This document shows, piece by piece, positions 61,393 through 64,000 of a stretch of 64,000 bases of DNA. How positions within the stretch are numbered: the first letter of the stretch is position 1; each line of letters starts with the position of its first letter. The translations under genes and the position numbers were made by a program. This stretch comes from Progne subis subis (taxonomy: Eukaryota; Chordata; Aves; Passeriformes; Hirundinidae), in contig JAKJHU010000309.1 in the NCBI GenBank assembly GCA_022316685.1, positions 248,001-312,000 on the forward strand. Direction: 5' to 3'. The notes under the pieces were generated by a model, which was not told the DNA's origin, searched no databases, and worked only from the letters and a program-made list of their open reading frames with translations.

Positions 61393-62877
61393 TTAGCTCT
61401 GCTCCTTTTCTTGTGCTGCCTTCCTCTCCTCCATCATCCTGTGCTTCTGCTTCATCAGGCACGTCCGTGCATTCCCATGGTAGCCCAGTTCACCGTCTGA
61501 AAAAGAAAGAAAAACCCTGAGCAGTGCCTCCCACAAGCCTGTGTTCCATGAGGAGTGTGGGGCGTGCTTTCAGACCCCGTCCCTGTGTGCTGCTGCCACA
61601 CTCACATCTGTCCTGGTAGGCCTTGGTGACCTGTGCCAGCAGCTCCATCTCCTTGGCACAGTTCTGGAACTGGTTGGGCCCTTCCCTCTGCTTGCACGCA
61701 GCCATCCTTTCCCGGACTATCTCCACGATTTGGTGATCTACCATCCTGCGGGAAAGATGGTGAGGAATGCAGCAGCCAGCCATGAGATGACACAAAAGCT
61801 GAACCCAAAGGGTGAGGACACCCCGTAGAATGTCAGCACTGGGAAATTCAGGGTCCTGGTCCCTAATGCCACCGTGCACCCGGATGTGCTGCAGGGACAG
61901 CAGGACACTGATGTGTAATGGGGTGGGCTGAAGGGGCTACCCCAGCAATCCAGCAAGATGCTGCAGGTCCCAGAGCCTGTGTGCTCTGCTGTGAGCTCGC
62001 CTGGGGACAGCCCAAGAGCAGCCATACCTGTCCCTCCTCCACTGAGCCTCGGCCTCATAGTAGCACAGGTAGTCACCCTCCAGACACTCGCTCAGGTCAG
62101 GCACACGGCGGAACTTCTGGTGGTAGTAGTAGAACTTGTTCTTGTTTTGCAGCTGCTCGATCCACTCTGCAGGGACAGCCCGGTCACACATCCCAGATCC
62201 GAGCGGCAGCACAGCCCCAGCGCTGGCACTGCCCGCTGCCACCTCCCAGGCAGCAGCAGTGTCCATCACTGTGTCCAGCTCATGCCCAGCTGTGTGTCTG
62301 TCCCTCTGTGCTGTGTCCCATGTCCTGTCCATGCTGTGTTACTGTGCCCTTGTATTCCCTGCACCTCTCGCAGTGTCCGAGCTGTGTCCCGTGTCCTTAT
62401 GTCCCTGTACCTGTCCCAGTGTCCATGCTGTGCCTCATGTCCCTGTGTCTGTCCCTCTGTCCACGCCGTGTATTTGTGTCCCATGTCTCTACGTCCATAC
62501 CGTGTTCTTGTCAGTGTCCCAGTGTCCTGTCCTTCTGCCCGTGCTGTTGCTGTCAGGACCAGCGTCCCTGTGTCCTTGCGTGTGCCCTCTGCCTGTCCAG
62601 ATGCCCGTGTCCTCATGCCTTTGCCCCGTGCCCGGTGTGCCCATCCCGGTGTCCCCGTCCCCGCGTCGCTGCCCAACTCCCGCGCGGAGGGGACGGGGGT
62701 ACGGGGGGAGGGTCTCGTCCGGCCGATACCTCGGACGAAGGTGACGGGCGCGTCGAAGACATAGTTAAAGGCGGTCTGGAAGTAGTTGACGGGGTTGGGC
62801 ACCGACGTGGTCCTCTCGGAGACGGGGGTGCGGGTCGGCGGTACCTTGTACGCCTCCCAGTCGTGATCCTCCGGCAT
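61393..62877 (-). CDS. NDUFB10: NDUFB10, complex I PDSW subunit (4 coding exons)
   Basis: NDUFB10 is an accessory subunit of the membrane arm of mitochondrial complex I, on the intermembrane-space side. Minus-strand exons are 62877-62730, 62166-62028, 61745-61606 and 61496-61393. They sum to 531 nt, or 176 residues, close to human (172). It begins [14 protein letters not shown]. Recognisable segments are [43 protein letters not shown] and [13 protein letters not shown]. The disulfide-forming cysteines are kept as C-x6-C ([10 protein letters not shown]) and C-x11-C. There is no cleavable presequence, as in the family. It lies tail to tail with RPS2, as in human. Intron 1 carries a degenerate GTGTCCCTGT-type repeat. 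Confidence 0.95.
62240..62660. repeat. degenerate GTGTCCCTGT repeat in NDUFB10 intron 1
   Basis: Irregular repeats of GTGTCC, CCTGTGTCC and CCATGCTGTG, much diverged, filling most of the intron. No gene content seen. Confidence 0.6.
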
Positions 62878-62898
62878 GGCGGCGGCGGCGGCGGGGAA

Positions 62899-63009
62899 AA
62901 GATGGCGGCGACCCCTGAGGGGGCGGGAGGCGGGAATATGGCGGCGACCCTGGAGGGGGCCGGGCGCGGGAATATGGCGGCGGCCCCGGGGCACGACGGG
63001 AGTTGTAGT
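62899..63009 (-). promoter_or_regulatory. NDUFB10: NDUFB10 promoter: three 36-bp repeats with YY1 sites, plus ZNF143-type site
   Basis: AAGATGGCGGCGACC (62899), AATATGGCGGCGACC (62935) and AATATGGCGGCGGCC (62971) are YY1-type cores spaced exactly 36 bp within a tandem repeat. Further upstream the minus strand reads ACTACAACTCCC (62998-63009), the core of the ZNF143/SBS element. There is no TATA box. Both motif types are common in nuclear mitochondrial genes. Confidence 0.65.
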
Positions 63010-63049
63010 CCGCGCCTCCCTCCTCCGCGAGGGACTCCCAGAACCCCGG

Positions 63050-64000
63050 GAGGGGCTCCCAGAACCCCGGGATGGGCCGGGTCGGAAGAGCCCACAGTGT
63101 GTTCCGTCTGTCCCACCTCCCTGCTCAGCAGGGCCATCCTGCAGCATAGGCATGGCACAGGGCTGTGAGCAGAGAGCTTTGCGATATCCCCGGTGAGGGA
63201 GACTCCTCCGCAGCCTCTGTGGGACCTGCGCTCCGCTGCTGCACAGGGATAAAGTCCTGCCCCGTGTCCAAGTGAAACTTCCTGGGGTCAGTTCCTGCCC
63301 GTTCCTCTGGTGCCATTGCTGGGTCCCCAAAGCAGAGCCTGGTCCCTGCTCGGAGCTCTCCCTGCACACAGGGACACGCAGGGCTGAGGGCTCCTCTCAG
63401 CTGTGGAAGCTGTCCCTGCCCATGGCAGGAGTTGGGACTGGATGATTTTTAAGGTCCCTTCCAATCTAAACTGTTCTGTGATTCCCATATGTATTGTCTC
63501 GATCCCTTTTCCAGTGAGAATCACAAAACCTGGGCTGACAGGTTCTCAGTCTGTGCTGAGGGTACCTGGTGCAGGTGTTCACGGCTCTGGGTGTGTGGTA
63601 CCTCTTTTGGAAACTGCCCTAATTCAGGAGAACGCCCTAATTCCTGCCATCCACATTAGAGTTGTTCAGGAGGGAGAAGCGTAAACCGAGCCAGCAGCAA
63701 CTGACCTTTATCACATCACAACTGTCGTGTCCAACCTGCCAGGAATGAAATGAATATCGCAGCGGGTGAAGCGAGCGGCTAAATTTGTGTCTTCGGACCC
63801 ATACCCATCTTAAGTATTAATCTGGGGAAGCACTTTCTGACAGCCTCTCTCTGCTGCTGCCCCGGGCCGAAGACGTCCCATGGTTGGTACAGCTCTGCTG
63901 GAGTTGCTTGTGTGCGAGGGTCAGCGAGCAAGGCTGGGTTGTGCTCCCGGTGGAATGGGGTCAGAACCCTCAGAGCTCCACTCAGGCTGGAAAATGAGCT
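63050..64000. other. region upstream of NDUFB10
   Basis: No coding exon found. It contains a CR1 3' fragment at about 63395-63486 and otherwise unremarkable sequence. The next human neighbour, RPL3L, is not visible in the window. Confidence 0.6.
63395..63486 (+). mobile_element. CR1 LINE 3' end
   Basis: Contains CTGTCCCTGCCCATGGCAGG, TTTTTAAGGTCCCTTCCAAT and CTAAACTGTTCTGTGATTCC, a near-consensus CR1 terminus. Confidence 0.85.

Overview
This is vertebrate nuclear DNA, almost certainly avian and possibly passerine. The evidence is short-intron genes with vertebrate splice signals, many fragments of the bird/reptile LINE family CR1 (3' ends reading like ...TTCCAACCCAAACCATTC...), GC-rich minisatellites, and a gene order equal to human 16p13.3 read in reverse. 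No prokaryotic, viral or CRISPR feature is visible.

Layout: (1) 1-1975, the last coding part and 3' UTR of ZNF598 (+). (2) 2011-21658, SYNGR3 (-), four coding exons with large, repeat-rich introns and an apparently long 3' UTR that meets the ZNF598 tail. (3) 22-31 kb, an intergenic stretch with no recognised gene. (4) 31871-33646, GFER (-), three coding exons, with a striking tandem array of its exon 2 splice donor. (5) 34-43 kb, another stretch with no recognised gene. (6) 43302-46800, NOXO1 (+), eight coding exons, followed by a 71-bp minisatellite in its 3' UTR. (7) 48797-57235, TBL3 (-), 22 coding exons that join to an 809-residue WD40/Utp13 protein. (8) 57586-58200, a probable minus-strand noncoding snoRNA host gene in the SNHG9 position. 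(9) 58331-61055, RPS2 (+), with an H/ACA snoRNA candidate in an intron and a one-base frameshift in exon 6 that looks like an assembly error. (10) 61312-62877, NDUFB10 (-), four exons with a repeated YY1-type promoter. 62.9-64 kb holds promoter and CR1 sequence only.

The exon chains were built by hand from splice signals and reading-frame phase. Joined CDS lengths are SYNGR3 230 aa, GFER 189 aa, NOXO1 463 aa, TBL3 809 aa, NDUFB10 176 aa, and RPS2 286 aa if the extra base is ignored. Functionally this is a housekeeping cluster: ribosome quality control (ZNF598), small-subunit assembly (TBL3), the small subunit itself (RPS2) and mitochondrial genes (GFER, NDUFB10). It is interleaved with a synaptic vesicle gene (SYNGR3) and an NADPH-oxidase organiser (NOXO1). 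Neighbouring genes are mostly convergent (ZNF598/SYNGR3, NOXO1/TBL3, RPS2/NDUFB10) or share a promoter region (RPS2/SNHG9-like). Human RNF151, which lies between TBL3 and RPS2, is not seen here.

The most unusual signals are the five-fold tandem 5' splice site of GFER, the RPS2 frameshift, the 36-bp triplicated YY1 promoter repeat of NDUFB10, and the minisatellites in or beside SYNGR3 and NOXO1.
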